A DNA stretch of 64,000 nucleotides from Comamonadaceae bacterium. Lineage in GTDB: Bacteria; Pseudomonadota; Gammaproteobacteria; Burkholderiales; Burkholderiaceae_C. The stretch spans positions 1 through 64,000 of the forward strand of contig CANEVH010000012.1 in NCBI GenBank assembly GCA_947442105.1. Direction: 5' to 3'. Position 1 is the first letter of the stretch. Each line of letters opens with the position of its first letter. The notes below the pieces were generated by a model. That model saw nothing but the letters and a program-made list of their open reading frames with translations. It made no database searches and had not been told where the DNA came from. Below, piece after piece: positions 24,573 through 33,714 of this stretch. A program made the position numbers and the translations under genes.

Positions 24573-25685
24573 TTAAAAAACGTCGCGCCCCGCTACCCGC
24601 GCCAGCAGGCGCACATCCTCGCCTACCCGGTCCACGCTGCGAAACTGCAGCGCCACGCCGTCGGCGAGCTGCGCCAGGGGGCCGAAATGGGACATGCCTG
24701 CCCCCGTGCCCAGCCATTTTGGCGCCAGGTAGACCAGCATTTCATCCACCAGTCCCGCACGCAACAGCGAGCCATTGAGCTTGTGGCCCGCCTCCACGTG
24801 CAGCTCGTTGATTTCCCGCGCGGCCAGGTCGCGCAGCATGGCTTGTAGGTCCACTTTGGGCTGAGCACCTGCTTGGCCCGGCGCGCCAGGCAGGTACACC
24901 ACGGTGGCGCCGCGCGCTTGCAGCGCTGCCTCGCGCTCGGGGTGCGGGTTGGCAGCGTAAATGAATACCGGGCGTTGGGGTTCAAACAGTGGCGCGTCTG
25001 GCGGGGTTTGCAAATCACTGTCCACGATCACCAAGGCGGGCTGGCGCGGCGTGTCCACGGCGCGCACGTCCAGGCGTGGCTGGTCTTGCAGCACCGTGCC
25101 TATGCCGGTGAGTACCGCGCAGGCGCGGGCGCGCCAGGCGTGGCCGTCGGCGCGGGCCTGCGGCCCAGTAATCCATTGGCTTTCGCCATTGGGCAGGGCG
25201 GTAATGCCGTCCAGCGAGGCTGCGGCCTTCATCCGCACCCAGGGCGTCTTGCGCACCATGCGGCTGAAAAACCCCAGGTTGAGCTCGCGCGACTGCGCCG
25301 CACCCGGACCGACCGTTACTTCTATGCCAGCGGCGCGCAACTTACCAAAGCCTTGGCCAGCGACTTGGGGGTTAGGGTCTTGCAGCGAGGCGACGACGTG
25401 GCGAATGCCCGCGTGAATCAGCGCCTCGCAGCAGGGGCCGGTGCGGCCTTGGTGCGAGCAGGGCTCTAGCGTCACATAGGCCGTGGCTCCTTGGGTGCTG
25501 TGTCCTTGCGCTTGGGCGTCGCGCAAAGCCATCACTTCCGCATGCGGGCCGCCCGCGCGCTGGGTGCTGCCTTGGCCTATGACCTGGCCCTGGGCGTTGA
25601 CCAACACGCAGCCCACGCGCGGGTTGGGCGATGTCAGCCACAGTGCCGACTCGGCCAGCGTCAATGCGGTCGCAATGTGCGGCAT
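24573..25685 (-). CDS. ribD: Bifunctional riboflavin deaminase/reductase RibD
   Basis: 370 aa. The N-terminal deaminase domain has the zinc site HAEVMAL (about residues 48-54) and PCSHQGRTGPCCEALIHAG. The C-terminal NADPH-dependent reductase domain has WITGPQARADGHAWRARACAVLTGIGT, split here as the WITG and TGIGTVL motifs, and ELHVEAGHKLNGSLL. It carries out the second and third steps of riboflavin synthesis. ATG 25685 gives a slightly short N-terminus; the frame is open back to the nrdR TGA, so a non-ATG start (CTG) just upstream is possible. Confidence 0.94.
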   Translation of the reverse strand: MPHIATALTLAESALWLTSPNPRVGCVLVNAQGQVIGQGSTQRAGGPHAEVMALRDAQAQGHSTQGATAYVTLEPCSHQGRTGPCCEALIHAGIRHVVASLQDPNPQVAGQGFGKLRAAGIEVTVGPGAAQSRELNLGFFSRMVRKTPWVRMKAAASLDGITALPNGESQWITGPQARADGHAWRARACAVLTGIGTVLQDQPRLDVRAVDTPRQPALVIVDSDLQTPPDAPLFEPQRPVFIYAANPHPEREAALQARGATVVYLPGAPGQAGAQPKVDLQAMLRDLAAREINELHVEAGHKLNGSLLRAGLVDEMLVYLAPKWLGTGAGMSHFGPLAQLADGVALQFRSVDRVGEDVRLLARVAGRDVF

Positions 25686-25721
25686 GCGCTGTGGGCCTTT
25701 AGCGCCGGCGCGCGACAGCGC

Positions 25722-26171
25722 TCAATTGTTTACCTCGTTGACCAGGGTTTTGAACTCGTCGATGTCCTCAAAGCTGCGGTACACACTGGCAAAGCGCACA
25801 TAGGCCACCTTGTCCAGCTTTTTGAGTTCGCGCATCACCCATTCGCCAATGCGGGTGGAAGAGACCTCGCGCAGGCCCAGCGCCAACAGCTTTTCCTCTA
25901 TGCGTTCAATCGCGCTGTCAATCTGCTCGGTGCTCACCGGCCGCTTGCGCAAGGCCAGTTTCATGGAGGACGCGACTTTGGCGCGCTCGTAGTCAATGCG
26001 CCGCCCGTCTTTTTTGACCACGGACGGAAAGTTCACGTCCGGGCGCTCATAGGTGGTAAAGCGCTTGTCGCAGGCACCGCACTGGCGGCGGCGGCGGATG
26101 AAGTCACCGTCTTCGGATACGCGGGTCTCGGCGACCTGCGTGTCCATATGGCCGCAAAACGGGCACTTCAT
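25722..26171 (-). CDS. nrdR: Transcriptional repressor NrdR
   Basis: 149-aa regulator of ribonucleotide reductase genes. The N-terminal zinc ribbon has two CxxC pairs (CPFCG and CGACDKRF), followed by the ATP-cone domain ([19 protein letters not shown] onward) that senses ATP/dATP. It lies 12 bp after glyA and 36 bp before ribD on the same strand, the widespread glyA-nrdR-rib order. Confidence 0.97.
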   Translation of the reverse strand: MKCPFCGHMDTQVAETRVSEDGDFIRRRRQCGACDKRFTTYERPDVNFPSVVKKDGRRIDYERAKVASSMKLALRKRPVSTEQIDSAIERIEEKLLALGLREVSSTRIGEWVMRELKKLDKVAYVRFASVYRSFEDIDEFKTLVNEVNN

Positions 26172-26183
26172 CCTGGGGAGGCT

Positions 26184-27428
26184 TTAGCGGTAAACCGGAA
26201 AGCGCGCGGTCAGCGCGTGCACTTTGGCGCGCACTGCTGCGATATTGGCCGCGTCGTGCGGATTGTCCAGCACGTCGGCGATCAGGTGCGCGGTGGCGCG
26301 CGCCTCTTCGTCTTTGAAGCCGCGCGTGGTCATGGCCGGGGTGCCAATGCGCACGCCGCTGGTAACCATGGGTTTTTCTGGGTCGTTGGGAATGGCGTTC
26401 TTGTTGATCGTCATGTGCGCATCGCCCAGCACGCGCTCGGCGTCTTTGCCGGTGATGTGCTTGGAGCGCAAGTCCACCAGCATCACGTGGCTTTGCGTGC
26501 CGCCACTGACGATGCGCAGGCCACGCTCGGTCAGGGTTTTGGCCACGATGTCGGCGTTGGTCAGCACCTGTTGTTGGTAGGCTTTGAAGTCCGGTGCGAG
26601 CGCTTCTTTGAAAGCGACGGCCTTGGCGGCAATCACGTGCATCAGCGGGCCGCCTTGCAGTCCGGGGAAGATGGCGCTGTTGATGGCCTTTTCGTGCTCG
26701 GCCTTCATCAAAATAATGCCGCCACGCGGGCCACGCAAGCTCTTGTGGGTGGTGGAAGTCACCACGTCGGCGTGGGGCACCGGGTTGGGATAAACGCCTG
26801 CGGCGATCAGACCGGCGTAATGCGCCATGTCCACCAGAAAAATCGCACCCACCTCTTTGGCCACTTTGGCAAAGCGCGCAAAGTCTATGTGCAGGGAATA
26901 GGCGCTAGCCCCAGCGATGATCAGCTTGGGTTTGCTCTCATGGGCTTTGCGCTCCATGGCGTCGTAGTCGATGGCCTCATTGGCATCAAGTCCGTAGGAC
27001 ACCACGTTGAACCACTTGCCGCTGATGTTGAGCGGCATGCCGTGCGTCAAGTGACCGCCTTCGGCCAGACTCATGCCCATGATGGTGTCGCCGGGCTTCA
27101 AAAAGGCCAAAAACACCGCTTCATTGGCGGACGCGCCGCAATGCGGCTGCACATTGGCCGCATCGGCGCCAAAAATTTGCTTTACGCGGTCAATCGCCAG
27201 TTGCTCGGCCACATCAACGTTTTCGCAGCCGCCGTAGTAGCGCTTGCCGGGGTAGCCTTCGGCGTACTTGTTGGTTAGCTGGCTGCCTTGGGCGGCCATG
27301 ACGGCGGGCGAGGCGTAGTTTTCACTGGCGATCAGCTCAATGTGGTGCTCCTGGCGCGCGTTTTCGGCGACGATGGCGGCCCACAATTCGGGATCGGTTT
27401 GTTCAACAAGAATGCTGCGGTCGTACAT
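26184..27428 (-). CDS. glyA: Serine hydroxymethyltransferase
   Basis: 414 aa, normal length. This PLP enzyme makes glycine and 5,10-methylene-THF from serine. Blocks: [44 protein letters not shown], and the PLP lysine in [17 protein letters not shown] 27428 ([10 protein letters not shown]) is preceded by CAGGA. The longer frame upstream is alanine- and arginine-rich with no family similarity. Confidence 0.97.
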   Translation of the reverse strand: MYDRSILVEQTDPELWAAIVAENARQEHHIELIASENYASPAVMAAQGSQLTNKYAEGYPGKRYYGGCENVDVAEQLAIDRVKQIFGADAANVQPHCGASANEAVFLAFLKPGDTIMGMSLAEGGHLTHGMPLNISGKWFNVVSYGLDANEAIDYDAMERKAHESKPKLIIAGASAYSLHIDFARFAKVAKEVGAIFLVDMAHYAGLIAAGVYPNPVPHADVVTSTTHKSLRGPRGGIILMKAEHEKAINSAIFPGLQGGPLMHVIAAKAVAFKEALAPDFKAYQQQVLTNADIVAKTLTERGLRIVSGGTQSHVMLVDLRSKHITGKDAERVLGDAHMTINKNAIPNDPEKPMVTSGVRIGTPAMTTRGFKDEEARATAHLIADVLDNPHDAANIAAVRAKVHALTARFPVYR

Positions 27429-27622
27429 GGGTGGGTCCTGGAGGGTGGTTGATCGGTGCAGGTGAGGTGCTGAGACGGGCGGCGCGGCAAGGGCCGCTCC
27501 AGCAGTGCGAAGCATGAAAATCGCCCGTGCCGCCGCCTGCGAAGCGCGCAATTCTAGTGCAGCCTGTAGGCCCAAGGCATCCCCCAATGCACCCTACCTA
27601 TTGCCAGCGAAGGAGGGGCAGC
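27429..27622. other. Intergenic region upstream of glyA
   Basis: 194 bp between glyA and the upstream lytic transglycosylase, both on the minus strand. It likely carries the glyA promoter. I saw no recognisable riboswitch fold or PurR-like operator. Confidence 0.4.
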
Positions 27623-28390
27623 TCAGGCCTTGCTCTGGCTGGAAACCGGGTTTGCGGCCGTGGCGGCGGCGGGTGCTGGACGGCCCGCTGCAACCGCCTG
27701 CAGCCGCACATACTCTGCCAGCACTTTGGCCGTGTAGCCGCCGTCGTCTTCTAGATTGGCAGCGCCTACATAGAGTTTGAGGCCGGCCTCCACTGTGCCG
27801 CCACGGGCAATGCAATCTTGCAGCACTTTGATGCCCACCCGCATATTCGACACGGGGTCGAATGCGGCGAGTTTTCCACCGAAATGCGCGTATTTGTCCA
27901 CGTGCACATGGGTCATGACCTGCATCAGGCCTTGCGCACCGACCGGGCTCTGGGCAAAGGGGTTGAAACCCGACTCCACCGCCACCACGGCCAGGATGAG
28001 CGCGGGGTCGATTTTGTTGCGAGGACCCGTTTCATATGCCTCGGCCACCAAAGCGCTGAGCGGCTCGGGGGCGACGTTGTACTTTCGGGCAAGCCAAAAG
28101 GCCAGCGCGGCCTGCGGTTTTGGCAGGTCTTTGGGGTTGACTGCGGTCACGTGGTCGCTTGCCTTGCCCGAAACCAGGCCGGAGAGTGATTCTTGTCGGT
28201 CCTGCAACCAGCCTATGAGCTGCAATTCTCCGATTTGCCGAATTTCTGGCTTGGCAGCGAGCATGATGGCGCCAAAAACCACTGCCAGCCCCAAAAGGGC
28301 AAAACCATTGTGGGTGATTTGAAAGAGGCCGTCGACCAGGTTTTTGGTCAGTGTCGCAATTGACTGTTGGATGCGTTTGCCTGGGTTCAT
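27623..28390 (-). CDS. SLT-domain lytic transglycosylase, membrane-anchored
   Basis: 255 aa. It cleaves peptidoglycan glycan strands in the periplasm, forming 1,6-anhydromuramic ends. One N-terminal membrane segment (about residues 28-46) anchors it; no lipobox is seen. The SLT fold has the catalytic Glu in VVAVESGFNPFA, then SPVGAQGLMQVM and the later FDPVSNMRVGIKVL block. The C-terminus is alanine- and proline-rich. ATG 28390 with AAGGAAACAC before it is preferred over longer frames. A strong hairpin lies just upstream of the ribosome binding site. Confidence 0.87.
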   Translation of the reverse strand: MNPGKRIQQSIATLTKNLVDGLFQITHNGFALLGLAVVFGAIMLAAKPEIRQIGELQLIGWLQDRQESLSGLVSGKASDHVTAVNPKDLPKPQAALAFWLARKYNVAPEPLSALVAEAYETGPRNKIDPALILAVVAVESGFNPFAQSPVGAQGLMQVMTHVHVDKYAHFGGKLAAFDPVSNMRVGIKVLQDCIARGGTVEAGLKLYVGAANLEDDGGYTAKVLAEYVRLQAVAAGRPAPAAATAANPVSSQSKA

Positions 28391-28406
28391 GTGTTTCCTT
28401 AACGAG

Positions 28407-28440
28407 GTGGGTTGCATCTGCAAGAGATGCGCAAACCCAC
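28407..28440 (-). promoter_or_regulatory. Leader hairpin upstream of the lytic transglycosylase
   Basis: Two stacked stems pair GTGGGTT with AACCCAC (7 bp) and GCATCT with AGATGC (6 bp), with a 3-base bulge and a 5-base loop. It ends about 16 bp before the ATG and just outside the AAGGA site, so it would lie in the 5' leader of the minus-strand mRNA. Function unknown. Confidence 0.45.
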
Positions 28441-28790
28441 GGGGTGGGGGCCGAGCGAACGGGCGGTGGCGCAAGAAACGCGCCAAAGCTGGCCAGTCAT
28501 TGCGTCGGAATCGGGGCAGCTAGTCCTGCCTACCAAGGGTTCACGCTACTGTGTTTCTAACCAGCTTAAGGAGGGCGACGCGATTTTAGGAGCGGCTTAT
28601 ATGCCGCGTCAATGATATAAAACGCTTTCTTTATTCTCTAGTTCCTCAATCCAATGTCGGAATTGGAGATCGGTACGCGCCGTGCGCGGCCTGTATCGGC
28701 GGGTCGGCCTCAGAAATTTTGGTTTGTGCCGAATTAGCGGCGAAAATACGTCCCTGCCATTTTTGCCCTCCCACTTACCAAAGGCTCCAC
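28441..28790. other. Divergent intergenic region
   Basis: About 350 bp between the lytic transglycosylase and the DUF349 gene, which diverge. No supported gene. The segment around 28575-28660 is AT-richer (with a GCGGC/GCCGC short stem) and is the likeliest promoter area, but no clear -35/-10 pair can be assigned. Confidence 0.4.
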
Positions 28791-31703
28791 GTGCCGACGA
28801 CTCCCGCTACCAAAACTTCCGATTTATCCCAGCTGGACAAAATGACGGGCGGCGCCTTCAGCGCCCCCACCGCAGGCGAGCGCGCCACCCGCGTCCGGGA
28901 GTGGTTGCTCACCAACCCAAGCAGCGAGCAGCTCGCAGAAGTGTTTCGCGAGCTCAGCAGCCGTGACAAAGGTGCAGCGAAGTTGTTGCGCGAACGCCTT
29001 GACGACGCCAAGCGCGCCAAGATCCAAGACGCCATGTCCGCAGAATGGTCGATCAAGGGCCAGACGCTTCTGGATTTGCCCAAACTCAATATCGCCGATG
29101 CCATGGCGTGGCAGCGCGACGCGGCCAAGGCCGGTGCCCCGCTGAGCAAAGAGCCCTTGGCCACCCTCAAAGCGCAAATAGCCGAGCGCGTGCGCGTGAT
29201 CGAAGACCTGCAACACCAAGCACAAGTACAGCGGGAAGCGGCGGTTTTGTTGGCGCAGCGCATTGAAGTCATGTCTACCAAGTCCTGGCGCGAGGCGCTG
29301 GCGGTGTCCGAAGCGCTGGGACTGGACGTGGCTCACTGGCAGTCGCAGGCCGCGCAGCTCGTGGCCCACGCTAGCTGGCCCAGCACCGATTTGAAGTTCA
29401 CCCCGCTGCTCGATGCATCCCGCGCCCAACTGCTGGTGGTGTGGGAGGCGTTTCAAATCGCGGTGCAGCAAGCCTCAGTAGCTGCGCAAGATGCCGATGC
29501 GCCGCTGCCCGGTGTGGGCGTGTGGGCAGAAGAGATTCGGGCGCAGCGCGGCGCAGCGATGCCCGCCGCCAAACCAGCCAAGCCCAGTGTGGACCCTGAA
29601 GTGCGCGAGGCAGCAAATGCCAAAGTGCGCGAGGTGCTCGCCCGGCTCGAAGCCCAAACCAGCGAAGGCCAGGGCAAGGCCAGCGCGGGTGCGGCCAACG
29701 CCTTGCGCCAGGCGCTCAAAGAATTTGGCAAGGTGATTGACCACAAGCTGGAAAACCAGGCGCAGGCAGCCTTGGCGGCAGCCGGGGAGCTGGAGGGCTG
29801 GCAGCGCTGGCGCGCCGACCAATTGCGCGAAGAGCTGTTGATCAAGGCCGAAGGCCTGCTCAAACGCCCCGAAGGCCAGGCCCTGGGTGGCCGAAAAATG
29901 CAGGAAACCCTGCGCGCCATGCGCGAGCAATGGAAGCAAACCGACCAAGGTGGCGTGCCCAACCACGCCATGTGGAAGCGCTTTGACGAGGCCTGCAATG
30001 AGGCCCACAAAGTGGTCGAGGCCTGGCTCGAAAAACTCAAAGCGGACGCGGTGGAACACCGCAACCAGCGCCTGGCCCTGATTGCCGAACTCAACACCTG
30101 GGCCGAAGAAAACCGCAGCGCGCGCGACGGCGATTGGAAAGGTTTTAGCCGCATCCTGCACCAGTTTGGAGACCGCTGGCGTGACGCTGGGCACCTGGGC
30201 GAAAAGGCGTTTGCCGAACTGCAGCCCCTGTGGAAAGCCGCCATATCGGCCGCCGCCGCGCCGCTGGAAGCCTTGCAGGCCCAAAGCCTGGAACTGCGCC
30301 GCGCCATGATTGAAGAAGCCAAGGTGTTGGGCGAGGCGCCCGTGCTGCGAATTGATGCAGTGCGCGCCCTGCAACAACGCTGGCAGGCGCAGGCACACAT
30401 GGTGCCGATTGACCGCCGCCAGGAACAAAAATTGTGGGACGCCTTTCGCAAGCCGATTGACGAGGCCTTCAACCGCAAGACCCTGGAGCGGGAAAAGGCC
30501 GAAGCCTCACTCGGCCAGCGTGACCGGGTGGTCATTGACGCCGCCAAGGCCTTGCAAGCGGCCAATGCGGGCGGCGACGCGCAGCTGATTCGCAGCGCAA
30601 TTGCCGCCTTAGAGGCCGCATTGCAAGGCCAGGCCCAGGCGCAAGCCCAGGTGACTGCGGCTGGCGCCCAAGAGGCGCAGGTGCAGGCGGTTGCCGATTC
30701 GGTGGCGCAGGCCGGTGCCGCCTCGGTTGAGGCCGCCACTGCGGCCACCACCGAAGGCGCTGCTGGTGAAAACACCGGCGCGCAACCCGGCGCACTGGCC
30801 GCGCCAGCAAACGGATCAGAGGACCCGGTGCCTGCGGCCCCACCCGCTGGCGCGGCAACGCCTTCGGCCCCACCCGCTGGCGCGGCAACGCCTTCGGCCC
30901 CAACTGCGGACGCGGCGACGCCCTTGGCCCCGCCTGCTGACGCGGCGGCGCCCGAAGCGCTTGCCCCCAAACCAGCGCCCAAACCCGTGGTGGCCATGCG
31001 TGGCGATGACCGTCCTGGTATGAAGCGTGATGCGCCAGCCGCAGACGCGGGGCGCCCCGGCAAGTGGGGTGACCGAAAAGACGCTGGCCGTGGCCCGCGC
31101 GACGCCCGTGCTGACATGGACAGCCGCCTCCGAGCGGATGCACGTGGCGATTCCCGTGGTGAAAGTCGTGGAGAGGGCCGTGGCTTTGGCAGTGCGCAGG
31201 CGCGCGGTGAGCGCTTCGATGCCCGCCCTGCTGCGCCCCGCTTGGGCGACGCCGCCTTTCGTGCGCAGCGCGAAGCGCTGGAAAGCGCGCAGATGGCTTT
31301 GCGCAAATTGGCTGCGCAAGCCCATGGCGAGTCGCTCACGCAACTGATGGACGCTTGGAAAAACCGCGACAGCGCAGCGGTTCCCAGCCTGCAAGACCTC
31401 GGCAACCAGGTGAACGCTGCCACACGCAATGCCTGGGCCACTGCTTTGAGCGGCACGCTTGCCGCGCACCGCACCACGCCTGCCGAAGCATTGCTGCGGC
31501 TTGAAATGGCTGCCGAAATACCCACGCCCGCCGACCACCTGGATGCCAGGCGCGCCATGCAGTTGCAGCTGCTGACCCGCCGCAACGACCCAACTCCGGC
31601 GCAGACCTGGGGCCACGATGTGGCGATTGCGCTGTCCGCCCCGCACGCTGAGGGCGACGCGCGCCGTTTGCAAAACTGCCTGAAATCCTTGCTCAAGCGC
31701 TGA
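28791..31703 (+). CDS. DUF349 domain-containing protein with disordered linker
   Basis: 970 aa. Residues about 30-640 are long charged helices with repeated DUF349-type three-helix units marked by W-K/R patterns (WRADQLREELL, MREQWKQTD, LWDAFRKPIDEAFNRKTLE). A low-complexity linker follows: an Ala/Pro part at about 640-730 encoded partly by a 30-bp tandem repeat, then an Arg/Asp/Gly-rich part at about 740-815. A helical C-terminal domain (about 820-970) closes the protein. GTG 28791 with AAAGG upstream is preferred to an upstream TTG/GTG frame. No signal peptide or membrane segment, so cytoplasmic. DUF349 has no settled function. Hairpin element copy C follows. Confidence 0.8.
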   Translation: MPTTPATKTSDLSQLDKMTGGAFSAPTAGERATRVREWLLTNPSSEQLAEVFRELSSRDKGAAKLLRERLDDAKRAKIQDAMSAEWSIKGQTLLDLPKLNIADAMAWQRDAAKAGAPLSKEPLATLKAQIAERVRVIEDLQHQAQVQREAAVLLAQRIEVMSTKSWREALAVSEALGLDVAHWQSQAAQLVAHASWPSTDLKFTPLLDASRAQLLVVWEAFQIAVQQASVAAQDADAPLPGVGVWAEEIRAQRGAAMPAAKPAKPSVDPEVREAANAKVREVLARLEAQTSEGQGKASAGAANALRQALKEFGKVIDHKLENQAQAALAAAGELEGWQRWRADQLREELLIKAEGLLKRPEGQALGGRKMQETLRAMREQWKQTDQGGVPNHAMWKRFDEACNEAHKVVEAWLEKLKADAVEHRNQRLALIAELNTWAEENRSARDGDWKGFSRILHQFGDRWRDAGHLGEKAFAELQPLWKAAISAAAAPLEALQAQSLELRRAMIEEAKVLGEAPVLRIDAVRALQQRWQAQAHMVPIDRRQEQKLWDAFRKPIDEAFNRKTLEREKAEASLGQRDRVVIDAAKALQAANAGGDAQLIRSAIAALEAALQGQAQAQAQVTAAGAQEAQVQAVADSVAQAGAASVEAATAATTEGAAGENTGAQPGALAAPANGSEDPVPAAPPAGAATPSAPPAGAATPSAPTADAATPLAPPADAAAPEALAPKPAPKPVVAMRGDDRPGMKRDAPAADAGRPGKWGDRKDAGRGPRDARADMDSRLRADARGDSRGESRGEGRGFGSAQARGERFDARPAAPRLGDAAFRAQREALESAQMALRKLAAQAHGESLTQLMDAWKNRDSAAVPSLQDLGNQVNAATRNAWATALSGTLAAHRTTPAEALLRLEMAAEIPTPADHLDARRAMQLQLLTRRNDPTPAQTWGHDVAIALSAPHAEGDARRLQNCLKSLLKR
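30838..30957 (+). repeat. 30-bp in-frame tandem repeat, four units
   Basis: Units begin at 30838, 30868, 30898 and 30928. The first two are identical and the last two diverged. Each encodes a ten-residue Ala/Pro-rich unit (APPAGAATPS type). A repeat of this kind can change length by slippage without breaking the frame. Confidence 0.9.
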
Positions 31704-31745
31704 AACCGTTGCCCCTCGCCGAATCACTGGGATTTGGCGAGGGGC

Positions 31746-31795
31746 TAACTTTCATGAAGGCGCGCAGCGCCCCCAATCATGAAAGTTCTTTCACG
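31746..31795 (+). repeat. Nested-hairpin element, copy C (best preserved)
   Basis: Perfect 11-bp outer arms AACTTTCATGA/TCATGAAAGTT and inner stem GGCGC-GCA-GCGCC. Relative to copy A the inner stem has T-to-C on one side and A-to-G on the other, keeping the pair. The tail is TCTTTCACG. It lies 43 bp after the DUF349 gene stop, in sense orientation, and is convergent with lpxH. Confidence 0.85.
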
Positions 31796-31810
31796 TCCAC
31801 AAATATGCCT

Positions 31811-32596
31811 TTAGAGTGGGGACACGGCGGCCACCAAGTCCACACGTTCGATGGCCCCCTCGGCCACGTGCAGGCGCAACGCATCGGCACGCGGGGTAGG
31901 GGCGTGCAAGTCCCAGTCGCTCAGCACCCAGCGTGCATGGCCGCTGCCCACATCGTGGCGTGCCGGGTGGTGGGTGTGTCCGTGGACCATGTGGTCTGCC
32001 CTGTGCGCGGCCAAGAGCGCCAAGCAGGCCTGGGTGTCCAAGTCAATCCAATGTGCCTGGTTCTGCGCAAGTTGTAGTTTTTGCGCCTCACTCTGGGCGC
32101 GCATCTGAAGCGCCAGTGCCAGGCGCTGTGCCAAGGGCTGGCTTAAAAATGGCTCTTGCCAGGCCGCGCTGCGCACCTGAGTGCGAAACGCCTGGTAGGG
32201 CAGGTCATCCAAGCAGAGCGCGTCGCCATGGGTCAGTAGCAAACGCAGGGCGCCCGCTTGCAGCACGCTGGGGTCATCGAGTTGCTTCGCACCACAGGCA
32301 TCCATGAGTTCGCGGCCCATCAAAAAATCGCGGTTTCCGCACATGATGAACAGGTCCAGGCGCCGACTGGCCTGGTGCAGGAGTTTCACCACCGAGTGCT
32401 GGCTGCCATCGTTGGCCTGCAGCGCGTCGTCGCCTATCCAGACTTCAAACAGATCACCCAGGATAAACAGGGCTTGGGCTGGTGTCTGGGCCAAGTAAAG
32501 GGCCAAGGCCTTTAGCGTTTCGGGCTCCTGCGCCTGCAAGTGAAGGTCGGACACGAAATCCACCGTTTGCCAGTGCGGCGCAGCGCTAATCTCCAT
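31811..32596 (-). CDS. lpxH: UDP-2,3-diacylglucosamine diphosphatase LpxH
   Basis: 261-aa metallophosphoesterase of the lipid A pathway, making lipid X and UMP at the inner membrane. Metal-binding motifs in order are SDLHL, GDLFEVWIG, GNRDFLMG, THGD and HGHTHHP. It is last in a minus-strand run behind ppiB, 19 bp away; ppiB-lpxH divergent from cysS is also the E. coli order. Confidence 0.95.
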   Translation of the reverse strand: MEISAAPHWQTVDFVSDLHLQAQEPETLKALALYLAQTPAQALFILGDLFEVWIGDDALQANDGSQHSVVKLLHQASRRLDLFIMCGNRDFLMGRELMDACGAKQLDDPSVLQAGALRLLLTHGDALCLDDLPYQAFRTQVRSAAWQEPFLSQPLAQRLALALQMRAQSEAQKLQLAQNQAHWIDLDTQACLALLAAHRADHMVHGHTHHPARHDVGSGHARWVLSDWDLHAPTPRADALRLHVAEGAIERVDLVAAVSPL

Positions 32597-32615
32597 GCCC
32601 GGCGGCTGCGTCTGC

Positions 32616-33122
32616 TTACAAAGCGACCGCTTTGCTCAGTACCACGTCTTCTTTGGGCACGTCGTCGTGAAAGCCCTTGCGGCCCGTGGCAACTGCCTTG
32701 ATCTTGTCGACCACGTCGGTGCCATCGATCACTTTGCCAAAAACCGCATAGCCCCAACCGTGGTCAGATTTCCCGCTGTGGTTCAGGAACTCGTTATCCG
32801 CGATATTGATAAAGAATTGCGATGTTGCCGAGTGCGGATCGCTTGTGCGCGCCATGGCCAGCGTGTATTTTTTGTTTTTGAGTCCGTTGTCAGCTTCGTT
32901 TTCAAGGGGTTTGCCGGTTTTCTTTTGGCCCATCCCGGGCTCCATTCCGCCGCCTTGGACCATAAAGCCGGGGATGATGCGGTGGAAAATCGTGTTGTCG
33001 TAATGGCCACTGGCCACATAAGCCAAAAAGTTGGCTACCGATTTGGGTGCTTTTTCTTGGTCCAACTCGACGGTGACGACGCCGAAGTTAGCGATGTGAA
33101 GTTCTACTTTGGGTTGGCTCAT
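32616..33122 (-). CDS. ppiB: Cytoplasmic cyclophilin, peptidyl-prolyl isomerase B
   Basis: 168-aa cyclophilin without signal peptide, assisting proline isomerisation in the cytoplasm. It shows [15 protein letters not shown] (catalytic Arg, substrate Gln), [17 protein letters not shown] and [18 protein letters not shown]. It begins 1 bp after the stop of the periplasmic paralogue ppiA; the two share about half their residues by eye, so they are tandem duplicates specialised for two compartments. Confidence 0.95.
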   Translation of the reverse strand: MSQPKVELHIANFGVVTVELDQEKAPKSVANFLAYVASGHYDNTIFHRIIPGFMVQGGGMEPGMGQKKTGKPLENEADNGLKNKKYTLAMARTSDPHSATSQFFINIADNEFLNHSGKSDHGWGYAVFGKVIDGTDVVDKIKAVATGRKGFHDDVPKEDVVLSKAVAL

Positions 33123-33123
33123 A

Positions 33124-33714
33124 TTATTTGATCAGGTTGACTGCGTTGATAGAAATCGGGGTGGTGGGAACGTTTTGGAAGCCGCCCTGGTTGCCCGTGG
33201 GGCTCTGGCGAATTTTGTCAATCACTTCCATGCCGCTGGTGACTTTGCCAAACACCGCGTAGCCATAGCCATCGGGTTGCGGCGCGTTGAGGCTGGTGTT
33301 GTTGGCCACGTTGATGAAGAACTGGGAGGTGGCCGAGTTGGGGTTGCCCGTGCGCGCCATAGAGATGGTGCCAATGTCGTTTTTCAGCCCGTTGCTGGCT
33401 TCTAGTGGGATGGGCGCGCGGGTGGGTTTTTGCACCATCGCCGCCGTAAAGCCTCCGCCTTGGACCATGAAGCCGTCAATAACGCGGTGAAAAATCGTGC
33501 CGTCGTAGTGCTTGTCATTGACGTAACGCAAGAAATTTTCGACCGTCTTGGGCGCTTTTTCGCTTTGCAGTTCGACCACAAAATCACCCAAGCTGGTTTG
33601 GAATTTGACCTTCGGGTTGGCCGGCACCTGCGCTGGGGCCTGCAATGCAAAAAAGAGGGCCACTGCCCCGACCAATACACTGCGGCGACTAAGCCGGCCC
33701 AAGGTGTTCATCAT
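33124..33714 (-). CDS. ppiA: Periplasmic cyclophilin, peptidyl-prolyl isomerase A
   Basis: 196 aa with a signal peptide ([23 protein letters not shown]), so periplasmic. The cyclophilin core has [33 protein letters not shown] and [21 protein letters not shown] 33714 is preceded by AAGGAG with a 7-base spacer, and it overlaps the TGA of the upstream YkuD gene as TGATG. It acts with that envelope enzyme's operon, followed directly by ppiB. Confidence 0.92.
   Translation of the reverse strand: MMNTLGRLSRRSVLVGAVALFFALQAPAQVPANPKVKFQTSLGDFVVELQSEKAPKTVENFLRYVNDKHYDGTIFHRVIDGFMVQGGGFTAAMVQKPTRAPIPLEASNGLKNDIGTISMARTGNPNSATSQFFINVANNTSLNAPQPDGYGYAVFGKVTSGMEVIDKIRQSPTGNQGGFQNVPTTPISINAVNLIK

Noticed and set aside
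25491-27278. 595-codon plus-strand frame across ribD, nrdR and glyA
   Set aside because: Antisense to three recognised genes with correct motifs; composition artefact.
30838-30957. 30-bp repeats as a CRISPR array
   Set aside because: Units are contiguous without spacers, in frame, and encode Ala/Pro repeats.
29453-31696. 747-codon minus-strand frame, rich in Ser/Arg/Ala
   Set aside because: Antisense to the DUF349 gene; its low-complexity sequence mirrors the helical repeats of the real gene.
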